Shown piece by piece: positions 54,538-63,495 of a stretch of DNA of 64,000 nt. The stretch is from Bdellovibrionaceae bacterium UBA1609 (lineage in GTDB: Bacteria; Bdellovibrionota; Bdellovibrionia; Bdellovibrionales; UBA1609): positions 62,001 through 126,000 of the forward strand of contig DCMZ01000001.1 in assembly GCA_002321895.1 (NCBI GenBank). Direction: 5' to 3'. Below the pieces are notes generated by a model. That model was not told where the DNA came from. It saw only the letters and a program-made list of their open reading frames with translations, and did not search any database. The translations under genes and the position numbers were made by a program. The stretch's first letter is position 1. Every line of letters begins with the position of its first letter.

Positions 54538-55923
54538 TTATTCGTAACATCTATACCTATGATACAAATCCAAATCCTCAAATGCCTCTTTAGATTCGTC
54601 ACCAGTTTTTTCGAAATAGTATTTAGCATAGGCAAAGTCTGTGCATGACGAACTAGATTCATCAGCCACAACTGTATCTGTAAAATGACGAATGATTGTC
54701 CTGCCAATCAAAGGATGTGCTATTCCAGAAAACAAGTTATAGTATCTTAATACCGAGCTAAAAATATGCCCACTACAACTCCATTGCATGTTCGGAAATT
54801 CAGTTCTTTTTGCTAGAACACAAGTTTTAACGATTTCACTAAAGCCCTTTGCAAACTGATTCCTGTCATTAAAATTGTATTCGATATTATTTCTTAGCAG
54901 AATATTTAAAAACGGTATATTAAGTTGGTGATAGAATCTTGGAGCTACCATTCTGCTTGTAGCCGCAGCTTCAAAAATGTTTAGATGTTTGTCCTTAAGA
55001 ACCGTTAGGCCATCAAAATCACCGTCATAATACCTCGCGATACCTCCGAAAATGGCAGTGACATACCTCAACTCCTCATAACTGTCAGGAGCTTTTAAGC
55101 TATCCAATAAATACTCTTTTAAAGCGGAATCTAGCCTATGAGGGTTCTTCTTAAAAAGTTCTTCAACAATTTTTACTTTCAGTCCCACTAGAAAGGTATT
55201 TTTTAGCGCTTCAAAGTTTTTGACATAACCTTGATCCGGAAATGTTTTTACGAGAACCTCAACAATTCCGTTCGAAATGTGTTTCATATTCTGTACGATT
55301 CCATATTCGCTAATTACTGGCTCTGGTATATCGTAAAAACGCCAATTAGATCTGCCATTGGGTTTCATTTTGTTTACATGCAAAAGGCCATTAAATAACC
55401 TCGTGGCAATTGAGTTTGTATATCCTATTTTGAAAAGTTCCTCATAGATCAATTCATGAATAATCAAGGCACCTTTATTTGCCGAATCCAATTTTCCCCA
55501 CAAACCTTCATCAATTTGAATTCTGCCGTCACCCTGATTGGAAGCCACTTGCTCTAAATAGCAATTATCCGGCAGAATGCCATGTTCAGAATCATCGATA
55601 TCTTCAAGATCTTCGACAAAATCAATTCGTGAACTAAACTCCAAAATCTTTCGAGTCAATATTGGATGAGCCTGCCATTCGATGAGTCGGTCTAATTGAT
55701 AGATGGCGTTTTCTTCCGCTGAAAGCTCACCCTCAGGAAGCCGTAACTCGAATTGGTATTTATCCTGTATCTCAAAAAGATCTAACAACTCGGTTGTCTC
55801 ACTTGCTGATCCCGCATTACATACGACAACATCTCCACCATTTGCTGCTCCATCCGCGCCTAGTGAACTAACACTAAATAGCAAAGATAACGTCAGTGCT
55901 AATACCCCGGTTTTTTTATTCAT
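54538..55923 (-). CDS. Exported protein of Bdellovibrio type, function unknown
   Basis: 461 aa with signal peptide MNKKTGVLALTLSLLFSVSSLG. The mature N-terminus has GAANGGDVVVCNAG, a signature I associate with exported Bdellovibrionota proteins, then TTELLDLFEIQDKYQF. KGALIIHELIYEELFKIGY contains a HE-x-x-x-E-like segment that could be metal-binding. Clean flanking chromosome gene, followed upstream by a TIGR02147-like regulator 11 bp away, so the two may form an operon. No biochemical function can be assigned. Confidence 0.7.
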   Translation of the reverse strand: MNKKTGVLALTLSLLFSVSSLGADGAANGGDVVVCNAGSASETTELLDLFEIQDKYQFELRLPEGELSAEENAIYQLDRLIEWQAHPILTRKILEFSSRIDFVEDLEDIDDSEHGILPDNCYLEQVASNQGDGRIQIDEGLWGKLDSANKGALIIHELIYEELFKIGYTNSIATRLFNGLLHVNKMKPNGRSNWRFYDIPEPVISEYGIVQNMKHISNGIVEVLVKTFPDQGYVKNFEALKNTFLVGLKVKIVEELFKKNPHRLDSALKEYLLDSLKAPDSYEELRYVTAIFGGIARYYDGDFDGLTVLKDKHLNIFEAAATSRMVAPRFYHQLNIPFLNILLRNNIEYNFNDRNQFAKGFSEIVKTCVLAKRTEFPNMQWSCSGHIFSSVLRYYNLFSGIAHPLIGRTIIRHFTDTVVADESSSSCTDFAYAKYYFEKTGDESKEAFEDLDLYHRYRCYE

Positions 55924-55934
55924 AATCTCCCCCT

Positions 55935-56756
55935 CTAATTCTTCGTTAATGAAAAAAGTTGAATGTTAAGTTGATAGGTTTCGTTAGATTGAAAAGGCTC
56001 CGCTTCATATTTCTGAATAAAGCTATCTACCATCTCACGGAGCTCTTCCCTTGCTTTCTTGAATTGATCCGCTTTCAAGTTAAAACACAAACTACTATAC
56101 TCCCTCATATCCACAGACTGAGCGCCGATAGCATCCTTAGCCTCGTCACACATTCGCTTGTGATAGTCCTGAATAATGTTGGAGGGTATATCGGGCTTAC
56201 TTCTCACATGTTTGTTAACTTTAATGAGCTTGTCTTCAGATGTTTTTTCTAAAAGCTTTAGATCAATTAAATTTTCAATTATTGATTTTATCTCGGACTC
56301 AGTGGTTTTCCAGGCGAGTTTAGATTTTATGAATTTAGTGCAATTTTTGAAATCTTTCCTCTCCGTCATTGTGCGGATGATGGAATGAAGTGGGTTCATA
56401 AAAAACTTATAGTACTGAATATCTAGTATCTTTACTCCATCTTTGCTTGGCCTCATTTCTTTCAATCGATCATAGTAAGTCAAGGATTGCTCCGGCGAAT
56501 GAGACTTTTCCAAATCAACCAGAGTTTCGAAATACAAGCCTTCTTTTGCACTCAATCTCATAGATTTAATTAGGTTGGGAATATACTTTTTGGGAATGGA
56601 GCGATTTCCCGCAAGCACCTGCTGCAAAGGTCCATGATGCTTCATCCCCATTTGGGCTGCCCAAGACCGTATCGAAAAAGAAGGATTATTCCTTTTCTTT
56701 TTTTGGTAATAATCATTAAGTAACGATGTCGTATCAGTATAGAAGTAAATCGACAT
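55935..56756 (-). CDS. TIGR02147-family (DUF4423) regulator-like protein
   Basis: 273 aa. N-terminus LLNDYYQKKKRNNPSFSIRSWAAQMGMKHHGPLQQVLAGNRSIP is the family's phage-repressor-like helix-turn-helix, followed by the long helical DUF4423 region with a FKKAREELREMVDSF end segment. This family is expanded in Bdellovibrio and Fibrobacter and often sits next to an exported protein gene, as here. It probably regulates its neighbour. Strong lineage marker. Confidence 0.85.
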   Translation of the reverse strand: MSIYFYTDTTSLLNDYYQKKKRNNPSFSIRSWAAQMGMKHHGPLQQVLAGNRSIPKKYIPNLIKSMRLSAKEGLYFETLVDLEKSHSPEQSLTYYDRLKEMRPSKDGVKILDIQYYKFFMNPLHSIIRTMTERKDFKNCTKFIKSKLAWKTTESEIKSIIENLIDLKLLEKTSEDKLIKVNKHVRSKPDIPSNIIQDYHKRMCDEAKDAIGAQSVDMREYSSLCFNLKADQFKKAREELREMVDSFIQKYEAEPFQSNETYQLNIQLFSLTKN

Positions 56757-56919
56757 TAACCATCCCCCAAACAGCTAAATAGATTGCAGCGAACATACGT
56801 TTATCATCACCAAGTAGCAACTCATTATATACAAAGTGGATTTAAAATGTGCCACTCCAACCAAAAGTGACAATTGAGAGACTCTTTCAACCAAGTCCTG
56901 ATAGTTTAGTCGGTGAATC

Positions 56920-56958
56920 GTCACCGTTTAGCACTGCAGTGCCCCGCTAAAAAGTGAC
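56920..56958. repeat. Palindromic intergenic repeat
   Basis: GTCAC (56920-56924) and TTTAGC (56927-56932) pair with GCTAAA (56946-56951) and GTGAC (56954-56958). A similar CACCTTTTAG ... CTAAAAAATGA unit occurs at 57572-57606, on the other side of the GrpB gene; the 212-bp gap otherwise shows nothing. Confidence 0.5.
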
Positions 56959-56968
56959 TAACACCTAG

Positions 56969-57514
56969 TCATTGTTTCCAGCCGGTCACCTTGGCCCATT
57001 CAATGGCATTCAAAATGATTAGATCACAAACAGGGTCTTTTATATCGTAATAAGCCTCAATGTTTTCTGGGAAATATTTAGAAAGTTGTGTCTTAATTTC
57101 TCCGTATGTTTCTCTGGCCTCTGCGTTACTACGCAAAAAATCCCTAAATAAAATAGGATACTCCTGATTGAAACAACCTAACTTCCTAACATGTAAATTA
57201 ATTTTTGGGTCTTTCCCTTTGTAATATCGTTTTTCAAGTTCTTCATCGGACAATGTCATTCCTGGAGGGCAATGATCTTGCCTAATATCTGTAGACTCAA
57301 ATCCAATCTGATTGAGGGCTGCTTCTATTGGTGCATCTAAAGATCTAACAGTGATTTGAATATCAATAACATCTTTAGCTGCTAACCCAGGAACACTTGT
57401 TGATCCAATATGGTGAATGGCCACTATATCCTCTGACATAGCATCACTAATTTTCTCTTTTAAGTCTTCGAACTCTTTTGGCCAACGGTCTTGATAAGGA
57501 ACTATTTTTATCAT
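56969..57514 (-). CDS. GrpB family protein
   Basis: 181 aa, nucleotidyltransferase-like fold with IKIVPYQDRWPKEFEDLKEKI, the conserved IHHIGSTSVPGLAAKDVIDIQITV (GS-x-x-x-x-x-x-x-x-x-D-x-x motif) and KINLHVRKLGC. GrpB proteins are widespread with unclear function (UPF0157). Chromosomal, flanked by palindromic repeats. Family call is firm. Confidence 0.92.
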   Translation of the reverse strand: MIKIVPYQDRWPKEFEDLKEKISDAMSEDIVAIHHIGSTSVPGLAAKDVIDIQITVRSLDAPIEAALNQIGFESTDIRQDHCPPGMTLSDEELEKRYYKGKDPKINLHVRKLGCFNQEYPILFRDFLRSNAEARETYGEIKTQLSKYFPENIEAYYDIKDPVCDLIILNAIEWAKVTGWKQ

Positions 57515-57631
57515 TATAAATCTCTTGTTTTTGATTTACATTTTTAGCATATTATAGTGTTTTGAAGACGTCACCTTTTAGTATCGTGGCGCCATTCTAA
57601 AAAATGAATTTCGCCTACCAATGAGAACTCG

Positions 57632-58606
57632 ATGCCTATCAAAGTTTCAGATGATATTTCTCTAGAGCTTATGAATATGAATCATGCTCCTCTATTTTTT
57701 CAATCTATTCACGAGAAGGAGTCCGAAACAGATATCTACCGACACAATTTACAGGAAAAATATAGAAAACTCGAAAATATTGAAACAAGAATTGAAGATG
57801 CCGTAAACAATAAAAGAAACGTCGATGGAACACCCGACTTCTTTATATTCTATGGCGATAAAATTGCTGGGATTTTTGAATTTCACCCACTTACAGAAGA
57901 GGACCACATCGAGGTTGGATATTGGCTCTATGAGGAATATAGAAATAAAGGCATCTTATCCAAAGTATTTCCTCTAATGATTCAGTATGCGAAGGTTAAT
58001 TTTAACAAAACTAAAATTCTGGCAACTACATCGACAGAGAATATACCTTCTCAAAAATTATTGGAAAAAATGGAATTCAATAAAACGGGAAATGTATTAG
58101 AGTTTGAACAACCTGATGGAACTTTATCTAAAGAGTTTGAGTACACCTACAACGTAGTTCCTCAATTGCATGAAGACATTCTTGAACTAGAAACTGAAAA
58201 CATGGTTCCCATTTTAGAGAAAATTGGAATGAAGCATGAACCACAAAAACTTCTCGAAGGGCTAAAAAATCCCCAAGAAATAATCACACTCTATCGAAAT
58301 GGCCAATTGGTCGCTTTATTAAGATATACTGAAACTGAGAAAAACCGAGCTAAGGTTTGGAGTATTCAAATTAGATGTCCAGAAAAAAACGGCATGCTAT
58401 TGCTACCTCTTTTAAAAAAATCATACCTGTCTTTTAGAAAAAATGAAATTCACACTATTGAATCAGTTGTGCAAATATCAAATCAAAAATCCATTGGTTT
58501 TCATGAGAGAATGGGATTCCTAAGCCGAAGAAAACTTGAAAAGTCCTTACAATATGAAACGACGTTAGAAAATATTCGTAAAAAATTGAAAATTAAATCA
58601 TGGTAA
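57632..58606 (+). CDS. Two-domain GNAT acetyltransferase
   Basis: 324 aa. First domain (residues 1 to about 180) is a RimJ/RimL-like GNAT: HIEVGYWLYEEYRNKGILSKVFPLM (motif A) and SQKLLEKMEFNKTGNV (motif B). Second half (about 185-324) is a second, weaker GNAT-like domain with VVQISNQKSIGFHERMGFLSRRKLE. Acyl acceptor unknown; protein N-termini or small amines are typical. Starts at ATG 57632 without a strong site. Confidence 0.85.
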   Translation: MPIKVSDDISLELMNMNHAPLFFQSIHEKESETDIYRHNLQEKYRKLENIETRIEDAVNNKRNVDGTPDFFIFYGDKIAGIFEFHPLTEEDHIEVGYWLYEEYRNKGILSKVFPLMIQYAKVNFNKTKILATTSTENIPSQKLLEKMEFNKTGNVLEFEQPDGTLSKEFEYTYNVVPQLHEDILELETENMVPILEKIGMKHEPQKLLEGLKNPQEIITLYRNGQLVALLRYTETEKNRAKVWSIQIRCPEKNGMLLLPLLKKSYLSFRKNEIHTIESVVQISNQKSIGFHERMGFLSRRKLEKSLQYETTLENIRKKLKIKSW

Positions 58607-58741
58607 AGTCGAGAATTCCCAAATTGTAAACTAGGAAAAATAAAAAAAGAAACAGAGAGTCTGAAAAATGGAAGACTTCCAGCCTTCAATTGATATGCTA
58701 ATCTATTTTCCATTGATGTTTACTTACTTGTGGAAGCTCCA

Positions 58742-59212
58742 ATGATATTCATTACAGATGAAGTGAAAAATGATCCCATTGAAAGATGGAACCTACCCGA
58801 CGAGGTTTTCTTTGCTGCAGGTGCCTGTCATATTCTCGCATATGCATTTTTGCAAAAATACGCAGACAAAAACTTTAAGGCGATTTGGATAAAACCCGCC
58901 AAAGGATACAGAGGTAATCATATTTTTGTGACCGATGGTAACACTGTGTTCGACTTCGAAGGAGTGTCCTCCTACGAAACCTATATTGAACAAATAGAGG
59001 CTAAACTGACCTCCATTTTCTACCAATGGAATTACGAACTCATTGAGATCGATGAACATATCTTGATCTCAGAACAGGAATCTAAAAAAATTGAAGGGCT
59101 GTGGCTTAGGCAACCAGATCAATTTCTACATAATGCCCTTCCCCGAGCAAACACCTATTTGCAGATGTTCAGCGCAGAAATCGAAAAAAGCATGTTTGCT
59201 CATAGCTCATAG
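58742..59212 (+). CDS. Hypothetical protein, 156 aa
   Basis: ATG 58742 chosen over GTG 58730 since GGAAG lies 5 nt before it. Sequence features ERWNLPDEVFFAAGACHILAYAF, AIWIKPAKGYRGNHIFVTDGNTVFDFEG, RANTYLQMFSAEIEKSMF. The CHIL and H-x-F-V-x-D pattern suggests a small cysteine/histidine enzyme fold (NlpC/P60- or transglutaminase-like) but this is a weak impression. It is 8 bp before a GNAT gene. Confidence 0.6.
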   Translation: MIFITDEVKNDPIERWNLPDEVFFAAGACHILAYAFLQKYADKNFKAIWIKPAKGYRGNHIFVTDGNTVFDFEGVSSYETYIEQIEAKLTSIFYQWNYELIEIDEHILISEQESKKIEGLWLRQPDQFLHNALPRANTYLQMFSAEIEKSMFAHSS

Positions 59213-59220
59213 GAAATAAT

Positions 59221-59673
59221 ATGGAAAAAAGAAGGATATACGACTTACCCGAAAATTTCACCAGCATGAAAGATAGCTGTCTAAAAGAGGGCTTTCATTT
59301 CCTTAGTAAAATGGAAGCTTGTTGGCTTTCAGGAGAAAATACATTCAGTCAAAAAGAAGAAGCTCTTTTTGTAGCTTTAGAAAAAGACATCCCTGTCGGT
59401 ATTTGCGGATTGAATGTCGACCCCTACACAAATGATAAAAGTATTGGCAGAGTGAGACATCTCTATATTGTGCCAGCAGCGAGAAGAAAAGGTTTAGCAA
59501 AAAATCTTGTCGAAGCCGTAACGGATCATGCTAAAAATCACTTTGACATATTGCGATTGAGAACAAACAACCCCATAGCTAGCCAATTCTACGAGAATTT
59601 AGGATTTAGTTTAAGTAATGAAAAATTTGAAACTCATTTAAAAGTATTGAAAGACCCGGATAAAAAGAGCTGA
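59221..59673 (+). CDS. GNAT acetyltransferase
   Basis: 150 aa single GNAT domain with motif A RVRHLYIVPAARRKGLAKNLVEAVTDHAK and motif B RLRTNNPIASQFYENLGFSLSNEKFETH. Acceptor unknown. Located 8 bp after the previous gene, likely the same transcript. Family firm. Confidence 0.9.
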   Translation: MEKRRIYDLPENFTSMKDSCLKEGFHFLSKMEACWLSGENTFSQKEEALFVALEKDIPVGICGLNVDPYTNDKSIGRVRHLYIVPAARRKGLAKNLVEAVTDHAKNHFDILRLRTNNPIASQFYENLGFSLSNEKFETHLKVLKDPDKKS

Positions 59674-59737
59674 ATCCAATCCAAACTCTATGGAATAAAA
59701 AACTCAACTTTAAGATGAATGAATAAATGGAGTCTAC

Positions 59738-60118
59738 ATGAATAACATAGGAACATACTTTGAGATACCCGTTACTGATATGGACAGGGCTATAGAGTTT
59801 TATTCGAAAGTGTTTAACATTGAATTCATTAAAGAAGAGATTCACGGATGTGAGATGGCGTTTTTTCCATTTTCAGAAAGAGGCACCGGCATATCTGGTT
59901 CTCTTGCAAAAGGAGAAGTATATAAGCCTTCTGTTGAAGGATGCCTCATTTATCTCTCCACGGAAAATATTGATCAAACTATGGCAAAAGCCATTGAGGC
60001 CGGGGCCGAAGAACTTTTCCCCAAAACACAGGTTCCCAATATTGGCCATTCAGCAGAGTTTAAAGATTGTGAAGGAAATCGAATTGCACTATTTGAATAC
60101 CTAAAGGACACACAATGA
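59738..60118 (+). CDS. VOC/glyoxalase-family protein
   Basis: 126 aa: GTYFEIPVTDMDRAIEFYSKVFNIEFIKEEIHGCEMAFFPF and LIYLSTENIDQTMAKAIEAGAEELFPKT ... GHSAEFKDCEGNRIALFEY, the paired beta-alpha-beta-beta-beta modules of the VOC superfamily. The DCEGN-RIALFEY end carries the usual metal Glu. Function could be glyoxalase, dioxygenase or resistance-like; not specified. Overlaps the next gene by 4 bp. Confidence 0.9.
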   Translation: MNNIGTYFEIPVTDMDRAIEFYSKVFNIEFIKEEIHGCEMAFFPFSERGTGISGSLAKGEVYKPSVEGCLIYLSTENIDQTMAKAIEAGAEELFPKTQVPNIGHSAEFKDCEGNRIALFEYLKDTQ

Positions 60119-60807
60119 ATCGCGCCTTTTTAATCTCACCTTTAATTGCCTTATCTCTTCCGTTATTTGCTAGATATGTTGATAAAAACGGTGAAAAGAA
60201 AGAACAGTTCAAATCGATCTATAGCTTTGTTAACAAGCATGTAGGCTCCTGTCCTAAAAAAATATTTTTTGGCCATGATAAAAGAAAAGATGGTTTTTCT
60301 CGCTTTAAGGGTGCTACAGCAACTGTAACTATGGCAAAGCCGCCTGAACATGAAAACTTTAAAATGATCTTGGCGCATGAAACTTCGCATATATGTCTTT
60401 TCAATAAAACGAATGGAGCTAGTAATACAGAGCCTTTTCGTTTTTTTGATGAAGGGTTAGCTGATATCATTGGTGGCCGTTTCGTCGGTGGCGAGTCAAA
60501 CTACAAAAAGAAAGCTTTCTCAAAAGCAAAAGCTTGGAACAAAGAAGGTAAAGTCTCATTTTCAAAAGTACAGAAATGGAATGACTACTTTGGAAATCCA
60601 CCGGATGTAGACTTTGGCGCTTACATGGTTGGAGCCACTTTTGTTTACTTCATTCTGGATAGTTTTGGTAAAGATACTCTAGAGTTATTTCTTATTGATA
60701 TAGGTAAGACAAAATCTCTAAAAATCACTATTAAAAATATTTTTGATATGAACCAAGATCATTTTGAAAAACTCTGGCTGAAATATATAGAAGAGGCTGA
60801 AATTTAG
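60115..60807 (+). CDS. Exported gluzincin-type metallopeptidase-like protein
   Basis: 230 aa, N-terminal hydrophobic signal (MNRAFLISPLIALSLPLFA). Zinc motif ILAHETSHICLFNKTN (HExxH), followed about 25 residues later by FFDEGLADIIGGRF, the E-x-L-A-D/GLAD segment of MA-clan peptidases supplying the third ligand. Probably a periplasmic or secreted zinc peptidase; overlaps the VOC gene by 4 bp. Relevant to a predatory lineage but not specific. Confidence 0.8.
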   Translation: MNRAFLISPLIALSLPLFARYVDKNGEKKEQFKSIYSFVNKHVGSCPKKIFFGHDKRKDGFSRFKGATATVTMAKPPEHENFKMILAHETSHICLFNKTNGASNTEPFRFFDEGLADIIGGRFVGGESNYKKKAFSKAKAWNKEGKVSFSKVQKWNDYFGNPPDVDFGAYMVGATFVYFILDSFGKDTLELFLIDIGKTKSLKITIKNIFDMNQDHFEKLWLKYIEEAEI

Positions 60808-61106
60808 AATGTTGTCCTTCACCTAGTAGGTGGCTCACCGCCAACTTTTGTTTAACTCCCCACGAATGGTAAGGACTTCAAATCCCCTCTTCAACCATGT
60901 AAGTATTCTAAATTTAGCCTAAATGATAAACCATTGAAATTTCTCATTAATTCCCATTACATTTTCGTAAAGGGAAAATACTTCCAATTTGTAAACTAGA
61001 ATTGCACCAGTTTGGTGAGAAACACTAGTATCGAATCTCTTTAAAGGTCATGAAAGATCATCGGCTCAATCATTGATCAAAGAGCATTACCCATGGGGTG
61101 GGATGG
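60808..61106. other. Intergenic region before the 61107 gene
   Basis: About 300 bp. It holds a CACCTA-G-TAGGTG palindrome (60818-60830) followed by GGTGG-CTCA-CCGCC and a TTTTGTTT, a likely terminator for the peptidase operon. TTGTAAACTAG (60990-61000) recurs upstream of the 58742 gene. Nothing else is recognised. Confidence 0.45.
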
Positions 61107-63455
61107 ATGAGAAGCTTTAAACAACTTATAAAATTTAGTATTTTAATTGGCCTTGTATTCGTATCTCTACCTGGCTTTTCTCAAAATGCGTGCTTGCAGT
61201 TATTTACGGGAAAGGCCGCTGATCTCAGATCCATCGCCCAGAAAGTTAAGTTTTCAGAAGCGCTAGATAAACAAACATTTGAAAATATTAAAATTCTTCT
61301 CGAGACCAAGCCCTATGATAGGAGCAACCCCCATTACCAAACGGTGATTCAATTCCTATTTTCTACGCCGAGTTTACCAGGAAAATACAGATGGGATATT
61401 TATGCGCATCTCGCGCAAAAACTTCCTAAAGAGAGTCAATGGCCCTTCAAATTCCCCAACAAAGAAACCCATCCAGAACAGTATCTCCATTCCATTACAG
61501 GAGCTCTTGCCGGATTACCGATTTACACCTTGATAAAAAGCGTTCCACGCGAAGGACAGTTGGAAACGATTCGGGAGGCATTGGAAAAGGTCAGCCAAGA
61601 GATGCCCGAAATACTACCCAAAGAGTGGATAGAAATAGCCTGGGATAATGTTCAGAAAGTAGAGACCGGCTTCCACCTTCTTCAACTTATGTTCAAATTG
61701 CGAGGGAGACCTGAGAACACACTGCCATATGAAAATTCTGCTCAAGTCCTATCCGCCGCCAGTGGTATCAGTTTAAAAGAACTGGAGAATATAAAGGACT
61801 TGAGTTCCGAACGGCAACTCGGCCACTTATACGTCTATCTGTTAGACATAACAATGGCTCGAACACGCCCACCTTTCAAGAGCACTGATATTGAACCGTC
61901 TATTTTTGAAAAGAAAAACCTCCCTATATTTATCGAAGCATTAAAGAATATTCGTGACTATTTACACGCCAACGGCAACACCGATGCCATGTTGAAAAAT
62001 ATATTCTATGAGTTCTTAGAAAAAAACAATCGCCAGGATTTTGTATTCTCTAAAGAAACCGTCGATAATATCAATACCGAAATTCCACCGAAATTAGTCC
62101 AGGAATTGACCAACGCCATGGAGAAGCAAGGTCTTCCCGTTAATAAAGACGAAGTGAATCAATTTATTAAATCATGGTTTGATTTGGATCCATTAGTCAC
62201 CTTGTTCAGCCGATATAGTGGAAAACAAGAATGGACACCGATCGTCCCTAAACTCCTTGAAGCTCTCCATGCAATGATCAAAGGGAGTTTTAAAGAATAC
62301 AGGTACAAAGGCTCTAATGAAAAAGAGGACCAAGACATCGTCCAGCAACACATGCGCTTATTGACCAGTGAAGAAGCGCGGTCGAAATGGCGCGATGGGG
62401 TCACGGAAGTGAGCCTTGCCGAACAAGTTTCACCTAGTCAGTTTGACCAAAACATTGAAACAATCAATCGATTGAGATCTATTGCCATCAAAATGACAAA
62501 ATTTAATCCAGTACCTTCTAATAATAAAGTTCATTTAAATTCCGATGATCTTAAAAATATTGTTTATCTAATCACTGAAAGAGATCGAGACCCCCGGTTG
62601 GTAAAAACAGAACTGTCTAAACTCGTACCCGATGCTCAATTGTATAATGTTATTCTAGAGTCCCTAAGCCGTACTAGAGATGCTAAAACCGCGTATGCGC
62701 TCGTTGCATTCCTACGGAATACCAAGGACCTTTTCGATGTTCCCGAAAAGGCTAAAAGGAATCTTTTCTGGCTGCGGAAAATCTCAAGAGTTTTACACCG
62801 AGGAGGTAATGAAAGCATAGTTTTAACAACCATCAATGCCGACCCTCGATTTATGATGGCCTTGGGTGCTGAACCAGTAGATTGCGGATCCTGCCTAAGT
62901 TACAAGGGTGGGGGTTTTAATGCCCATGGTCTTTTGGGTTGGGTGATCGATCCTAATGTCCAAGGTCTTGCAGGCTATGTTTTATCAAAAAGCCATTTTT
63001 CTAACCAGAAGGACTTTGAGATAGTCGTCGAAGCCATCCATAGTGAAACAGCGATGGTGCACTTTGATGGAAACATGAAACAAGCTGTCTTCACCATAGG
63101 TAATAAAGAGATTCGTACAGACCCTCTTCACCAAGGCTATATCCGGCGCCTAGTAAAACTTGGGGAAACAGTCATTGATACATCTAACAATCCTTCTAGT
63201 TCTACGAATAGCCCCCTCAAAGATGCAGAGAATAGCCTGGGGGGCATTGCCTTAGAGCCACAGCAAAGTGCAAATCACCCGTTGAAAGAAAGACTACAGC
63301 TGCAGTCCGAAAAAATGGCTGCACGGTGGGCGAAGGAAATGAATTTAGAGTTTAACAAAATTATCGATGTCGGACCCTCCAGAAGCCGCAATGGAGGCCA
63401 ACATGCAGATTATCCCTATGGCCAACACAAAGATGGTTACAGAATTAGGTTGTAA
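61107..63455 (+). CDS. Large exported protein, function unknown
   Basis: 782 aa from ATG 61107 (GTG 61098 is an alternative), with a signal peptide (KFSILIGLVFVSLPGFSQNAC). The long middle is helical, and the C-terminal 250 residues contain PVDCGSCLSYKGGGFNAHGLLGWVIDPNVQGLAGYVL, a CxxC-containing segment, and end with a polar region rich in Arg and His. More balanced base composition than the ICE genes. No family recognised; likely periplasmic or secreted. Confidence 0.7.
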   Translation: MRSFKQLIKFSILIGLVFVSLPGFSQNACLQLFTGKAADLRSIAQKVKFSEALDKQTFENIKILLETKPYDRSNPHYQTVIQFLFSTPSLPGKYRWDIYAHLAQKLPKESQWPFKFPNKETHPEQYLHSITGALAGLPIYTLIKSVPREGQLETIREALEKVSQEMPEILPKEWIEIAWDNVQKVETGFHLLQLMFKLRGRPENTLPYENSAQVLSAASGISLKELENIKDLSSERQLGHLYVYLLDITMARTRPPFKSTDIEPSIFEKKNLPIFIEALKNIRDYLHANGNTDAMLKNIFYEFLEKNNRQDFVFSKETVDNINTEIPPKLVQELTNAMEKQGLPVNKDEVNQFIKSWFDLDPLVTLFSRYSGKQEWTPIVPKLLEALHAMIKGSFKEYRYKGSNEKEDQDIVQQHMRLLTSEEARSKWRDGVTEVSLAEQVSPSQFDQNIETINRLRSIAIKMTKFNPVPSNNKVHLNSDDLKNIVYLITERDRDPRLVKTELSKLVPDAQLYNVILESLSRTRDAKTAYALVAFLRNTKDLFDVPEKAKRNLFWLRKISRVLHRGGNESIVLTTINADPRFMMALGAEPVDCGSCLSYKGGGFNAHGLLGWVIDPNVQGLAGYVLSKSHFSNQKDFEIVVEAIHSETAMVHFDGNMKQAVFTIGNKEIRTDPLHQGYIRRLVKLGETVIDTSNNPSSSTNSPLKDAENSLGGIALEPQQSANHPLKERLQLQSEKMAARWAKEMNLEFNKIIDVGPSRSRNGGQHADYPYGQHKDGYRIRL

Positions 63456-63495
63456 TCTGCTAATCGGCCAGAGATTGACTTAGAACAACAAACAT

